Shown: piece by piece, positions 42,196-51,838 of the stretch | Numbering within the stretch: position 1 is the stretch's first letter | Layout: every line of letters starts with the position of its first letter | Source of the DNA: Mesorhizobium opportunistum WSM2075 | Lineage (GTDB): Bacteria > Pseudomonadota > Alphaproteobacteria > Rhizobiales > Rhizobiaceae | Assembly (NCBI RefSeq): GCF_000176035.2 | Contig: NC_015675.1 | Location: 2,050,001-2,114,000 of the forward strand | Direction of reading: 5' to 3' | Length of the DNA stretch: 64,000 nt | Position numbers and translations under genes: made by a program | Notes under the pieces: model-generated | The model's database searches: none | What the model saw: the letters and a program-made list of their open reading frames with translations, nothing else | Told to the model about the DNA's origin: nothing

Positions 42196-42984
42196 TTACC
42201 TGATGTTCTTGGAGACGACGGAGGCCATGTCGTCGGCGGCCTGAATGACCTTGGAGTTCATCTCATAGGCGCGCTGCGCCGAGATCAACTCGGTGATTTC
42301 CTTGACCGGATCGACGTTGGAGGCCTCGAGGTAACCCTGCTGGATGGTGGCGAAGCCGGGGTCGCCGGGGACGCCGACATTGGCCGGGCCGGAGGCGGTT
42401 GTTTCCTGGAACAGATTGTCGCCGAGCGGGGCGAGGCCCGCCTCGTTGGCGAAGTTCGCGATCTGAAGCTGGCCGAGGTTCTGCAGGTCGGTCTGGCCGT
42501 CGATGCGGGCGAAGACCTGGCCGGTCTTGTTGACGATGACCTCGACGGCATCGACAGGCACGTTGATGGCCGGAATGACACTGGCGCCGTCCACGGTCAC
42601 CAACTGGCCGGTGGCGTTGGTGTTGAAGGCACCGGCGCGGCTGTAGAGCGTGCCGCCATCGGCGCCCTCGATCTGGAACCAGCCCCGGCCGGTGAGCGCC
42701 ATGTCGAAACTGTTGCCGGTGCTGGTCAGTTCGCCCTGGGTGTGGACGTTGCGCACGGCGGTCGTCTTGACGCCGAGGCCGATCGAGACGCCTTCCGGCA
42801 CCAGCGAGGCGTTGGAGCGGTTGGGTACGCCTTGCGTGCGGTCGACCTGATAGAGCAGGTCGGAGAATTCGGCGCGTGCCCGCTTGTAGCCGGTGGTGTT
42901 GATGTTGGCGATGTTGTTGGCGATGACTTCCAGATTTGTCTGCTGGGCATTCATGCCGGTGGCGGCGATGGCGAGTGCTTTCAT
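42196..42984 (-). CDS. flgG: Distal rod protein FlgG
   Basis: A 262-residue rod protein, the standard FlgG length. The N-terminus is [20 protein letters not shown] and [20 protein letters not shown]; the C-terminus is [20 protein letters not shown] and [19 protein letters not shown]. It forms the distal rod inside the P and L rings. It lies ten bases after fliE. Confidence 0.96.
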   Translation of the reverse strand: MKALAIAATGMNAQQTNLEVIANNIANINTTGYKRARAEFSDLLYQVDRTQGVPNRSNASLVPEGVSIGLGVKTTAVRNVHTQGELTSTGNSFDMALTGRGWFQIEGADGGTLYSRAGAFNTNATGQLVTVDGASVIPAINVPVDAVEVIVNKTGQVFARIDGQTDLQNLGQLQIANFANEAGLAPLGDNLFQETTASGPANVGVPGDPGFATIQQGYLEASNVDPVKEITELISAQRAYEMNSKVIQAADDMASVVSKNIR

Positions 42985-42994
42985 GACCTACTCC

Positions 42995-43318
42995 TCAGAT
43001 GCCCATACGACTGACTTCGAGATAGGCCGAAACGACCTTGTCGCGGATGGCGACGGCGGTCTGAAGCGCCTGCTGCGCGCTCATCACGGCATCGACGACC
43101 TGGCGGGTATCGGCGTCGCCCTTGAGCGCCTGCATCGACACCTGCTCGGCATTCTGCATCGTGCTGACGGTCTTGGAGGCGGCCTGGCTCAGCGCCTCGG
43201 CGAAGGACGTGCCAAGGTTACCGGGCGCCGCGGGCGCAACGCCGCCTTGAAGCAGGTCCGTCGCCGTGTCGCCCAGCCCAGGCTTCAGGTTAAGCGCGCC
43301 GATGCCGTTCACGATCAT
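42995..43318 (-). CDS. fliE: Rod-MS ring junction protein FliE
   Basis: A 107-residue FliE. The signature is at the C-terminus: [20 protein letters not shown] and [20 protein letters not shown] then ISRMGI-like end (EVSRMGI). It connects the MS ring to the rod and is an early export substrate. It overlaps flgC by four bases. Confidence 0.92.
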   Translation of the reverse strand: MIVNGIGALNLKPGLGDTATDLLQGGVAPAAPGNLGTSFAEALSQAASKTVSTMQNAEQVSMQALKGDADTRQVVDAVMSAQQALQTAVAIRDKVVSAYLEVSRMGI

Positions 43319-43731
43319 TGGTTCCTCATCAGGTCGATGGTCATGGAAATGAGGTCGCGCGCCTGCTTCACGACTTGCAGGTTGGCCTCGTAGGAGCGGT
43401 TGGCCTCGGTCATGTCGGCCATTTCGATCAGCACGTTGACATTGGGCATCTTGACGTAGCCCTTCTCATCGGCGGCTTCGTTGCCGGGCTGGAATTCGAC
43501 GGGAAAGTCACTCGGGTCGCGGTCGATCGAGTTCACTTCGACGGTCGAGCTGCCCGAGGCCCTGTCGAGTTCGGAAACGAAGCTGATGGTCTTGCGGCGA
43601 TACGGGTCGGAGCCGGGCGTGGTACCGGTCGACTGGGCATTGGCGAGGTTTTCAGAAACAACACGCAGGCGCTCGGACTGGGCGCCAAGGCCGGATGCTG
43701 CGACTTTCAGGGCTGCGGTCAGCGCGTCCAT
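43315..43731 (-). CDS. flgC: Proximal rod protein FlgC
   Basis: A 138-residue proximal rod protein: [20 protein letters not shown] and [20 protein letters not shown] at the N-terminus, [20 protein letters not shown] and [20 protein letters not shown] at the C-terminus. Length is typical. It lies two bases after flgB. Confidence 0.94.
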   Translation of the reverse strand: MDALTAALKVAASGLGAQSERLRVVSENLANAQSTGTTPGSDPYRRKTISFVSELDRASGSSTVEVNSIDRDPSDFPVEFQPGNEAADEKGYVKMPNVNVLIEMADMTEANRSYEANLQVVKQARDLISMTIDLMRNQ

Positions 43732-43733
43732 GG

Positions 43734-44114
43734 TCAGCTCTTAACCGCCATCATCATCATCGAGTGGAACGCCTTGACGATGGCCGTGTTGAGCTCGAAG
43801 GAACGGCGCACCTCGCCGGCCTTGAGAAGCTGGTCCTCGAGCACCACCGAATTCTTGGACGGCATGACGACACCGTCGTCTTCCTGTGGCTTGATGGCGA
43901 AGCCGGCATTGGTCGCGGCGCTGCCGAGATGGCCGGCCTGGGTGGCCTGCAGCGACACCGCGGCACGGTCGAGCACCTTTTCGAACGGCTCGACATCGTT
44001 TGCCGTGTAGCCCGGCGTGTTGGCATTGGCGATGTTGCCGGCGATCGCCGACTGGCGCACGGCCAGCCACTGCGCTTGCTTGGCGGCGAGATCGAAAAGG
44101 GAAACGGGCTCCAT
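43734..44114 (-). CDS. flgB: Proximal rod protein FlgB
   Basis: A 126-residue FlgB ([40 protein letters not shown], and the C-terminal [20 protein letters not shown]). It is the first rod protein next to FliE and the first gene of the flgB-fliP run. The 170 nt before it hold a hairpin and probably the promoter. Confidence 0.93.
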   Translation of the reverse strand: MEPVSLFDLAAKQAQWLAVRQSAIAGNIANANTPGYTANDVEPFEKVLDRAAVSLQATQAGHLGSAATNAGFAIKPQEDDGVVMPSKNSVVLEDQLLKAGEVRRSFELNTAIVKAFHSMMMMAVKS

Positions 44115-44217
44115 GGGAATCTCCGGGCAGATGCCCCAGAGACTAGGCCGCCAGTCTTGCGCGGACCTTGCGGACGACCGCTAAAGCGGATGCTCAAAAG
44201 CGTGACCCGGTTTTCTC

Positions 44218-44240
44218 GGACAAACGGGCACCGTTTGTCC
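44218..44240. terminator. Hairpin between the fliI-linked unknown gene and flgB
   Basis: GGACAAACGG and CCGTTTGTCC form a perfect 10-bp stem with a 3-nt loop. On the minus strand it is followed by GAGAAAAC, not a proper T-tract. It could end the transcript arriving from 44285 or be a dispersed palindrome. Confidence 0.5.
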
Positions 44241-44284
44241 AGGCATCAGGCTTTACCCCTTTGATTTAGGGCAAACCGCGTCGA

Positions 44285-45130
44285 CTACCTGGAAAGCTCG
44301 ATCACCTGATTGGTGCTGGTGAGCATGACCCATTTGCCGTTGCGCTGTTCGATCGCCGACACCTTGCTGGAATCGGGCAATTTCGAGCCGCGCTGGACGA
44401 GCCACAGGCCGGTGTCGTCCTCGATCATGGCGCGGCCGTTGGCGACGTGGACCATACGGAATTTCGCGACGTCGGCAGGAAAGGGCTGATCGCCGGGCGG
44501 CGATGCCGGCCTTGAATCGTCCTGCACCGTTGCCGTGGCAAACAGGTCGAGATTGGCGTTGGGAACGTCCTTCGCCGTCAGCGGCGCACTGCGTTCGGCG
44601 ACCACGCCGCCACCCTCGCGCCCCGAATTGGTGCCGGTGCCGCCGAACTTGATCGCCTGGACGCCGAACTGGTCCTGGTTGAAGAAGATGTACCAGGGAA
44701 ACAGGGCGCAGGTGAGACCGAGCGCAATGCCGAGCGCGGCAATGACGACATCGCTTCGCCGGTCGGGCTTCTTGCCCACCCTGGGAAATTGCGCCTTTGG
44801 CGGCTGCGGCCACTCGGTGACGCGGAACAGGTCGTCGATCAGCAAGTTGCGGCTGGCCTGCGCCATCTCGGCAGCCTCTACATGAGGAACCTCGTGAAGG
44901 GTGGGCTCGACAACCCTGGGCGCAATAGGCTCGGCTCTGCCAGCCCGGGGCAGGATCGGCTTGACAGCCCTGGCCAGAACAGCCTCGGCCTTGGCGGCTA
45001 TGGCGCGAGCGGCTTTTGTCTTGGCCGCATTCGCTTCCCGTGTCCTGGCTTCCTCCGCGGCGTTCGCGTCGGCGATCATCTCGCGCAGGACGCGCTCGGT
45101 GTACTGTCGTTCACTCTCCTGGTTCGGCAT
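44285..45130 (-). CDS. Conserved unknown protein of the fliI-flgB interval
   Basis: A 281-residue single-pass membrane protein. Residues 1-110 are Ala/Glu/Lys-rich and probably a cytoplasmic coiled coil (EREMIADANAAEEARTREAN-like charge pattern). A membrane helix follows at about 130-150 (VVIAALGIALGLTCALFPWY), then a periplasmic domain with a beta-rich end (RMVHVANGRAMIEDDTGLWL, IEQRNGKWVMLTSTNQVIEL). The gene overlaps fliI by 20 bases. Genes at this position are kept in rhizobial flagellar loci, but I know of no assigned function. Confidence 0.6.
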   Translation of the reverse strand: MPNQESERQYTERVLREMIADANAAEEARTREANAAKTKAARAIAAKAEAVLARAVKPILPRAGRAEPIAPRVVEPTLHEVPHVEAAEMAQASRNLLIDDLFRVTEWPQPPKAQFPRVGKKPDRRSDVVIAALGIALGLTCALFPWYIFFNQDQFGVQAIKFGGTGTNSGREGGGVVAERSAPLTAKDVPNANLDLFATATVQDDSRPASPPGDQPFPADVAKFRMVHVANGRAMIEDDTGLWLVQRGSKLPDSSKVSAIEQRNGKWVMLTSTNQVIELSR

Positions 45131-46511
45131 TCTGCTTTCCCTTGAGATGACGGGCAAGGTCGGAGAACGGATCGGTCGAAGGACGGTCCCTGGGCGACTG
45201 CGTCAGCGCCTCGTAGATCAGCGGCACCTGGCGCACGGCAATGTCGAGCTCGGCATCGACGCCACCCTGATAGGCGCCGAGCAGGCGAATGTCGCGTGTG
45301 TCCTCGAAGCGCGAGATCATCGACTTCAGCCGGGTCACCAGGGCGCGCTGCTCGAGGCTCCACGCCTTGCCAGCCAGACGCGATATGGACGACAGCGGAT
45401 TGACCGGCGGATAGCGGCCCTGTTCGGCGATCGCGCGGTCGAGCACGACATGGCCGTCGAGGATGCCGCGCACGGAATCGGCGACCGGATCGTTGTGATC
45501 GTCGCCATCGACCAGCACGGAAATGATGGCGGTAATCGAGCCTTTTCCCTCAGCTCCTGGCCCGGCTCGCTCAAGCAGCTTCGGCAGTTCTGTGAAAACC
45601 GAGGCAGGGTATCCGCGGGCGACCGGCGGCTCGCCGGTTCCCGTCGCCACTTCGCGCAACGCATGGGCGAAGCGGGTGATCGAATCCAGCACCAGGAGCA
45701 CGCGGTGGCCCTGGTCGCGAAAATGCTCCGCGACCCGCATGGCGGTGTCGGGTGCGCGCCGGCGCATCATGGCGCTCTCATCGCTGGTGGCGACAACGGC
45801 CACGGTCTTGGCCATGCTGTCGCCGATCGTATCCTCGAGGAATTCGCGGACCTCGCGGCCGCGTTCGCCGATCAGCGCCACGACGACAGTGTCGAAAGCG
45901 TCGGCACCGGCGAGCATGGCAAGCAGCGTCGACTTGCCGACGCCGGAGCCGGCAAAGACGCCGAGGCGCTGGCCTAGGCACAGCGGCGTGAAGATGTCGA
46001 TGACCTTGACGCCGGTCATGAACGCCGTGCCGACACGCTGCCGGGCCATGGCACCGGGCGTGGTGGCGCTGGCCGCCATGTCGTCACCCCTGACGAGCGG
46101 CGGGCCTCCGTCGATCGCCCGGGTCAGCGCATCTATGGTGCGGCCGCGCCACGAGCCGTGCGGAGCCACGGCGAGCGGGCCGCGGCGGAAGACGGCATCG
46201 CCGATACCGGCATCGGCACTGCGTTCGAAGGGGGCTACGACAACCTCGTCGCGGCTGATCTTGACGATTTCGCCGCGGCGCGCGCCGGCCAGGCCGCGCT
46301 GCTCGACGATGTCGCCCAACCGAGCGAAATCGGAAAGGCCGCGCACCTTGTAGTGCGTGGGCGTAACTTCGGTGACGAGGCCGCCACGCTTGACCAGCGC
46401 GTCGGCGCCGCTGAAGCGGCGCCATACACGCTCGAGCGCGGCCAGGCGGTCTTCCGGCGCCGGCTGCGGCTGTCTCTCGGGTGCGCGGATGGATGGCTGT
46501 TGGAGCGACAT
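45111..46511 (-). CDS. fliI: Flagellar export ATPase FliI
   Basis: A 466-residue ATPase of the F1-beta/FliI family. The P-loop is FAGSGVGKST (about residue 190), followed by VVVALIGERGREVREFLEDT, VLLVLDSITRFAHALREVAT (Walker B) and GEPPVARGYPASVFTELPKL. It forms the cytoplasmic hexamer that unfolds export substrates. FliJ and FliH are its partners. It lies one base after flgF. Confidence 0.96.
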   Translation of the reverse strand: MSLQQPSIRAPERQPQPAPEDRLAALERVWRRFSGADALVKRGGLVTEVTPTHYKVRGLSDFARLGDIVEQRGLAGARRGEIVKISRDEVVVAPFERSADAGIGDAVFRRGPLAVAPHGSWRGRTIDALTRAIDGGPPLVRGDDMAASATTPGAMARQRVGTAFMTGVKVIDIFTPLCLGQRLGVFAGSGVGKSTLLAMLAGADAFDTVVVALIGERGREVREFLEDTIGDSMAKTVAVVATSDESAMMRRRAPDTAMRVAEHFRDQGHRVLLVLDSITRFAHALREVATGTGEPPVARGYPASVFTELPKLLERAGPGAEGKGSITAIISVLVDGDDHNDPVADSVRGILDGHVVLDRAIAEQGRYPPVNPLSSISRLAGKAWSLEQRALVTRLKSMISRFEDTRDIRLLGAYQGGVDAELDIAVRQVPLIYEALTQSPRDRPSTDPFSDLARHLKGKQNAEPGE

Positions 46512-46512
46512 G

Positions 46513-47235
46513 CTACTTCGAGCCGAGCGTCTTGATCGCCTCGTCTGTGGAGGAATCCGTCTGCCGCATCAGGGCCGCGGTGTTTTCGAAGGCACGCTGG
46601 ACCATGATCAGCCGCGTCATCTCCAGCACCGGATTGACGTTGGACTCCTCGACGAAGCCCTGGGCGATGCCGACATCGGAGCGATCGGTGACCGGTTCGG
46701 GCGTGCGTGCCGGCACGATGCCCGAATTGCCGTAGCGCACGAAGTTTACGCCCGGATCGAAATTGTAGAGGCCGATCGAGCCGACAAGCTGATCGTTCTG
46801 GCGCAGCGAGCCGTCGGCGCCTGCCTTGGGCGGGCCGTTGCGCGGGTCGAGCTGGATCGGCGCCCCGCCGGCATCGAGCACCGGATGGCCCTCGATCGAC
46901 ATCAGCTCACCATTCTCGTTCATGGAAAACCGGCCGTCGCGGGTCATGACGGGGCCGGCGGGCGTGTCGATGGCGAACCAGGCGTCGCCCTGGATGGCGA
47001 AATCGAATGGGTTGCCGGTCTCGTTCAGGGGGCCGTGGGCGCCGGAAAGATAGGTCTTGCCGGACGAAGCGAAGGAGACCGATTTCTGCCCGGTGCCGGA
47101 CACCACGTCCTCGAATTTCACGCCAGTGGCGCGAAACCCGACGGTATTGGCGTTGGCGACATTGTCGGCGATCGTGTCGAGCCGGCGCTCGAGCGCCATT
47201 TGCGCGGAAAGGGCGACGTAGAGACTGTCCCGCAT
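46513..47235 (-). CDS. flgF: Proximal rod protein FlgF
   Basis: A 240-residue rod protein: MRDSLYVALSAQMALERRLD and DNVANANTVGFRATGVKFED at the N-terminus, GFVEESNVNPVLEMTRLIMV and QRAFENTAALMRQTDSSTDE at the C-terminus. It is shorter than FlgG and matches FlgF. It lies two bases after the DUF1217 gene. Confidence 0.92.
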   Translation of the reverse strand: MRDSLYVALSAQMALERRLDTIADNVANANTVGFRATGVKFEDVVSGTGQKSVSFASSGKTYLSGAHGPLNETGNPFDFAIQGDAWFAIDTPAGPVMTRDGRFSMNENGELMSIEGHPVLDAGGAPIQLDPRNGPPKAGADGSLRQNDQLVGSIGLYNFDPGVNFVRYGNSGIVPARTPEPVTDRSDVGIAQGFVEESNVNPVLEMTRLIMVQRAFENTAALMRQTDSSTDEAIKTLGSK

Positions 47236-47237
47236 GG

Positions 47238-48359
47238 TCAGAACTTCAACTTCTGCATGGCCATCATCAGGTCGGTGGAGATGCCCGACGTGACCGGCTT
47301 GGCGAAGAGCACGCTGATCGACGACACCGCGGTCGAGGTCGGGTTGTTGATCTCGTACATGCTGGTGAAGCGGGTCAGGAACTTGGTGAGCTTCGCGGGA
47401 TCGGTGAAATCCGTGAGGTCGAGCTTCTGCTCGAACAACTGCGCCTGCTTGTCGATATTGGCGGTGGCGAAGGAATCGGGCAGGCCGAGCGCGGTGCGCA
47501 CGACGCTGGCAAGAGCCGTGTCGGCCAGCACGTCGTACCAGCTGGTTATGTCAGGCGCCTTGCGTTGGAAATAAAGCGCCAGCCGCACGCCCTGATTGGT
47601 CTGGCCGGCATCCTCTTCGAGCGTCTGGCGCAGATACTTGTCGACAGTTGGCTGCTGCGCCGGACTGATGGTGGTGGCGTTCTCGCCATTGGCTTCGAAA
47701 TTGAAGGCCAAAGCCAGTCCCGCGTAAGCTGGGTTCGTCTGCTTGTTGGCGACACTGTCAGGATCGCTCACCTTGCTTTGCAGAACCTGCTTGATCAGGT
47801 CCTTGTCCTCGGTCGCGGAGTCTAGACCATATGCAGCCAGCGCGTAGGTGTAGAGCCGGCTGTTCGACATCAGATCGTCGACGGACTTCACCTTGGTGAT
47901 GTTGGCGAGATAATAGGTCGTCTCGCCCTTCACATAGTCGGAATTCGGATCGAGACCGGCGATCTGCGCCTGCGTGGCGTAGTTCTTCATCACCAGCTGC
48001 TGCGCCTTGTTGTAGATCGTCGCATCGGCGCCGTTGGCGGCAAAATTAAATGCGCTGACGAACTGGGCGTAGCGCTTGTCGGTCAGCTTGTTGGCGAAGC
48101 TGTCGGGATCGGTGACGCCTTCCTTGAGCGCCTTGACCATGAACGCCTTGGCGTAGTCCATGTCTTCAAGCCCGTAGGCCTTCATGGCATATTTGAACAA
48201 CCGATCGTTTTTGACGAAATCGTCTATCGATTTCACCTTGGTGATGTTGGCGAGATAATATTGCGTGTCGCGATCGACCGTCGGCTGTTTCTCGATCCGG
48301 TCGATCGACTTCGAGATGTCTCTGGTGATCAACTGGTAGCTGGTAAAGGTATTGAGCAA
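47238..48359 (-). CDS. DUF1217 protein linked to flagellar genes
   Basis: A 373-residue protein of the DUF1217 family. It has two related units, the first starting YYLANITKVKSIDDFVKND (residues about 30-105), the second YYLANITKVKSVDDLMSNS (about 133-205), each followed by a helical segment with DPDSFANK/DPDSVANK. A third, diverged unit follows. The N-terminus (MLNTFTSYQLITRDISKSID) has no signal peptide. The TTG at 48359 is chosen because GGAGG lies seven bases upstream. It is the first gene of the flgF-fliI run, so it is probably a structural or regulatory flagellar protein. Confidence 0.75.
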   Translation of the reverse strand: MLNTFTSYQLITRDISKSIDRIEKQPTVDRDTQYYLANITKVKSIDDFVKNDRLFKYAMKAYGLEDMDYAKAFMVKALKEGVTDPDSFANKLTDKRYAQFVSAFNFAANGADATIYNKAQQLVMKNYATQAQIAGLDPNSDYVKGETTYYLANITKVKSVDDLMSNSRLYTYALAAYGLDSATEDKDLIKQVLQSKVSDPDSVANKQTNPAYAGLALAFNFEANGENATTISPAQQPTVDKYLRQTLEEDAGQTNQGVRLALYFQRKAPDITSWYDVLADTALASVVRTALGLPDSFATANIDKQAQLFEQKLDLTDFTDPAKLTKFLTRFTSMYEINNPTSTAVSSISVLFAKPVTSGISTDLMMAMQKLKF

Positions 48360-48518
48360 GGAAGCGCCTCCGGCCGAAGCAATGCCAGCACAATAGCGCC
48401 ACTTCCTTGCGCGAAACTGAATCGCCTCAATTCGGTTCCATGACGGCTCCGATTCAAGCCTCACACAAGGCACGGGGACTATCCCTTGCACCTGATGTGA
48501 AATGCGGAAGGACCTGTC
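48360..48518. promoter_or_regulatory. Divergent promoter region, DUF1217-flgF run and motA run
   Basis: 159 nt between the TTG of the DUF1217 gene and the GTG of motA, transcribed in opposite directions. Both flagellar runs must start here. I could not identify a convincing sigma or Rem site by eye. Confidence 0.45.
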
Positions 48519-49394
48519 GTGGGCATTCTGATTGGACTGGTGGTAACGCTCGGCTGCGTCCTCGGCGGCTTCATGGCCATGGGCGGGCATCTGCACGTGC
48601 TGGTCCAGCCGTGGGAAGCCGTGGTCATCTGCGGCGCCGCACTGGGCACCTTCCTGGTCGCGAACCCGATGAAGACGGTCAAGGATACCGGCAAGGGCAT
48701 CCTCGAGGCCTTCAAGCAGGCGGTGCCGAAGGAACAGGATTACCTGGAGACGCTCGGCGTGCTGCACAGCCTGATGCGCGAGCTGCGCTCGAAATCGCGC
48801 AGCGAGGTCGAGGCGCATATCGACAATCCGGAAGAATCAGCGATCTTCCAGGCCTTTCCGACCGTGCTCAAGAACCACGATTTGATGGCCTTCATCTGCG
48901 ACTACTGCCGCATCATCATCATCGGCAATGCCCGCTCGCATGAGATCGAGGCGCTGATGGACGAGGAAATCCAGACCATCAAGTCCGACAAGATGAAGGC
49001 CTATCACGCGCTGGTCGCGGTCGGCGACGGCCTGCCGGCGCTGGGCATCGTTGCTGCTGTGCTTGGCGTGGTCAAGGCGATGGGCGCGCTCGACCAGTCG
49101 CCGGAAATCCTCGGTGGCCTGATCGGCGCCGCCCTGGTCGGCACGTTCCTTGGCATCTTCCTGTCCTACGCGGTGGTCGGGCCGGTCGCCACCAAGATCA
49201 AGACGGTGCGCGAGAAGAAGAACCGCCTCTATATCATCGTCAAGCAGACGCTGCTCGCCTACATGAACGGCGCCCTGCCGCAGGTGGCGATCGAGTTCGG
49301 CCGCAAGACCATCTCGTCCTATGAGCGGCCGACCATCGACGCCGTCGAGCAGAGCACGATGAACACCGGCGCCGCCGAGAAGAAGGCCGCCTGA
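48519..49394 (+). CDS. motA: Flagellar motor stator protein MotA
   Basis: A 291-residue stator protein with four membrane helices. Family features are [20 protein letters not shown] at the N-terminus, the cytoplasmic loop [20 protein letters not shown], and [20 protein letters not shown] then [20 protein letters not shown]. With MotB it forms the proton channel. The GTG at 48519 is the start. motB lies elsewhere in the locus (31369-32769), as is usual for rhizobia. Confidence 0.95.
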   Translation: MGILIGLVVTLGCVLGGFMAMGGHLHVLVQPWEAVVICGAALGTFLVANPMKTVKDTGKGILEAFKQAVPKEQDYLETLGVLHSLMRELRSKSRSEVEAHIDNPEESAIFQAFPTVLKNHDLMAFICDYCRIIIIGNARSHEIEALMDEEIQTIKSDKMKAYHALVAVGDGLPALGIVAAVLGVVKAMGALDQSPEILGGLIGAALVGTFLGIFLSYAVVGPVATKIKTVREKKNRLYIIVKQTLLAYMNGALPQVAIEFGRKTISSYERPTIDAVEQSTMNTGAAEKKAA

Positions 49395-49426
49395 GCGATG
49401 CACGACAGATCGGTGCCCACACGGTC

Positions 49427-50374
49427 ATGACCAGTCCAGGCAGCCCCGCGCAAGCGCGCTCGCTGATCATAGAGCGTCTGGTCGGTGACAGCGGCGAGGC
49501 CGATCAGGTCATCGACGCCGGCCGTGCCATGGCCGAACGCGCCGTGCCGCTGCTGCAGAAGGGGCTGTCGAGCGGACTTGGCGTCCCCGTCATCGTCGAT
49601 CTCAAGGCGGTCGAGGTCAGCCGCGTTACCGAGGCGCGCTCGCGCGCCGGCGACAATTTCGCCATGACCGTGGTCGGCTCGCCGGCGTCGTCGGACGCGA
49701 TGACACTCGTCATCGACGCAGCCGCGATCGCGATCATGGTCTCCACGTTGTTCGGCGGCGACCCGGACATGCCGGTGTCGCCAATCGAGCGCGACCTGTC
49801 GCCGCTCGAGGCCGATGTCTCGACCATGGTGTTCCAGGAGGTAGCGCAGGCGCTGAACGGATCGGGGCAGCGCTCGCTCGAACTGCGACTGCCGGCCCCG
49901 CGTGCCATGTCCGGCATCGAGGCCAGGCGGCATGTTTTGCGTGACGGCGCGGCAATTCGCATCGTCCTTGGCATCTCGACGCCGGTCGACAGCGGCAGCA
50001 TCACGGTGATGATGCCGCAGCGTATCGTGCTGGCCGGCCGCGACGGCATCGCCAGCGCCAGCGAGGCCGATCCCGGCACCAGTTGGCGCGCACGCTTTTC
50101 TGAAGAGGTGATGCGCTCGACGGTGGCGCTCGAAGCCACCATGCCGCTGGCGCGGCTGACGCTGGGCGACCTTGCGAAGCTGGAAGTGGGCCAGGTCATC
50201 GATTTCGAGGAAACGGCGCAATCGCGGGCTCGCCTCGGCGCGCGCGGCCAGACGCTGTTCGTATGCGAGTTCGGCAAGCTGGGGCAGAATTACACCGTCC
50301 GGATCAGGCATCCCTTCGATGCCGGGCAGGACTTTATCGACGGGTTGATGCCGGCTGGCGCCGGGCGCGCCTGA
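49427..50374 (+). CDS. fliM: Flagellar motor switch protein FliM
   Basis: A 315-residue FliM. The central CheC-like domain spans about 45-225, and the C-terminal SpoA domain ([40 protein letters not shown]) about 235-305. The usual N-terminal CheY-binding peptide is not obvious. It is in the C ring between FliG and FliN. It lies 32 nt after motA. Confidence 0.85.
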   Translation: MTSPGSPAQARSLIIERLVGDSGEADQVIDAGRAMAERAVPLLQKGLSSGLGVPVIVDLKAVEVSRVTEARSRAGDNFAMTVVGSPASSDAMTLVIDAAAIAIMVSTLFGGDPDMPVSPIERDLSPLEADVSTMVFQEVAQALNGSGQRSLELRLPAPRAMSGIEARRHVLRDGAAIRIVLGISTPVDSGSITVMMPQRIVLAGRDGIASASEADPGTSWRARFSEEVMRSTVALEATMPLARLTLGDLAKLEVGQVIDFEETAQSRARLGARGQTLFVCEFGKLGQNYTVRIRHPFDAGQDFIDGLMPAGAGRA

Positions 50375-50391
50375 GCATTTGGAGACGATTG

Positions 50392-50778
50392 ATGGCCAAG
50401 ACCAAGGCAGAACCAGACCTCGACCAGCCGGACGAGCAGCTCGACCGCGCCATCGAGGAATTGCGCGGGGTCCTGCATGAAGAGGAACAGCGCCCCGATG
50501 CAGCCTTCCGGGCCGCGGCAGGGGCCAATTCCAGCGTCATCATGAACATCCCCGTCGATGTCCAGATCATCCTCGGCAGCACCGAGATGGCTGTGTCCGA
50601 CCTGATGGCGTTGCAGAAAGGGTCGACGGTCGCGCTCAACCGCCGCATCGGCGAACCGGTCGACGTCGTCGTCAACGGCCGCAAGATCGCGCGTGGCGAG
50701 ATCACGGTGCTGGAAAGCGATCCCTCGCGCTTCGGCATCAGGCTGACCGAAATCATCGCCGGTACGAAGGGCGCCTAG
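50392..50778 (+). CDS. fliN: Flagellar motor switch protein FliN
   Basis: A 128-residue protein. The SpoA domain is at about residues 50-125: [40 protein letters not shown] and [20 protein letters not shown] with a RFGIRLTEI end. The acidic N-terminus (about 1-45) is short compared with some rhizobial FliN. The start at 50392 has TGGAGA upstream. It lies in the C ring. Confidence 0.94.
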   Translation: MAKTKAEPDLDQPDEQLDRAIEELRGVLHEEEQRPDAAFRAAAGANSSVIMNIPVDVQIILGSTEMAVSDLMALQKGSTVALNRRIGEPVDVVVNGRKIARGEITVLESDPSRFGIRLTEIIAGTKGA

Positions 50779-50824
50779 ACATGGTTTGCGGGGCTTGCCG
50801 GTGGCAGCGGAGGCGAGAGGCAAT

Positions 50825-51835
50825 ATGACGACGCCGGCGACCCTGACGCGCGCGCAGAAGGCGGCCGCCATCCTGGTGGCTATGGGCAAGCCGTCGGCCA
50901 GCCGTCTCCTGAAATTCTTCAAGCAGGAGGAGCTGAAGGCGCTGATCGAGGGTGCGCGGCTGCTCAGGACAATTCCACAGAGCGATCTCGAGCGCATCGT
51001 CGCCGAATTCGAAGCCGAGTTCACCGAGGGCGCGGGCTTGCTCGATTCCGCCGACAGGATGGACACGATCCTCAATGAATCGCTCTCGCCCGAAGAGATG
51101 AGCGCGATCATGGGCGACAAGAAATTCGAGGTCGCTCCGGAAGGCCCACCACCGATCTGGCCCGAGCTCGAGAAGCTCGAGCCGGCGCGGCTGGGCACGT
51201 TCCTGGCCGGCGAACATCCGCAGACGGCGGCCATGGTGCTGTCGAAGCTGGCGCCGCAGACGGCGGCGGGGGTGCTTTTGACCCTGACCAAGCCGATGCG
51301 TGGCGAAATCATCAAGCGCATGGTGACCATGGCCAATGTTCCGGATGCCGCGGCCAGGATTGTCGAGAACCGGCTGCGCACCAGCGTGCTGGCCGAAACC
51401 TCGACCAAGGACACGTCGGTGGGGCAGGCGCGCGTCGCCAGCGTGCTCAATGAACTGGACAAGCCGCTGCTCGAGGAGGTCATGCAGGATCTGGAAGCCG
51501 CCGGTACGCCCGATCTCGACGGCGTGCGCGCGCGACTGTTCGCTTTCGACGACCTGCCGCTGCTTACGCAGAAGGCACGCGTGCTGCTGTTCGACGGACT
51601 GTCGACCGAACTTGTCACGCTGGCGTTGCGCGGCACGTCTGCGGCGCTCGCCGAGGCGGTGCTGTCGGCGATCGGCGCACGGTCACGACGCATGATCGAA
51701 GCCGAACTCGGGGAGGGGTCGGAAGGCATCCCCGCCGCCGACATCACGGCGGCACGCAAGACCATCGTGACGACGACGATCCGTCTGTCGCGCGAAGGGG
51801 CGTTCGAACTTCCTTCGACGCAGGACGCCGCCTAA
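50825..51835 (+). CDS. fliG: Flagellar motor switch protein FliG
   Basis: A 336-residue FliG: N-terminal domain TRAQKAAAILVAMGKPSASR, middle EHPQTAAMVLSKLAPQTAAG, C-terminal FDDLPLLTQKARVLLFDGLS. The EHPQT motif that meets FliM is present. Charged residues on the C-terminal helix interact with MotA. The start at 50825 has GAGAGGCAAT upstream; it lies 46 nt after fliN. Confidence 0.93.
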   Translation: MTTPATLTRAQKAAAILVAMGKPSASRLLKFFKQEELKALIEGARLLRTIPQSDLERIVAEFEAEFTEGAGLLDSADRMDTILNESLSPEEMSAIMGDKKFEVAPEGPPPIWPELEKLEPARLGTFLAGEHPQTAAMVLSKLAPQTAAGVLLTLTKPMRGEIIKRMVTMANVPDAAARIVENRLRTSVLAETSTKDTSVGQARVASVLNELDKPLLEEVMQDLEAAGTPDLDGVRARLFAFDDLPLLTQKARVLLFDGLSTELVTLALRGTSAALAEAVLSAIGARSRRMIEAELGEGSEGIPAADITAARKTIVTTTIRLSREGAFELPSTQDAA

Positions 51836-51838
51836 GGC

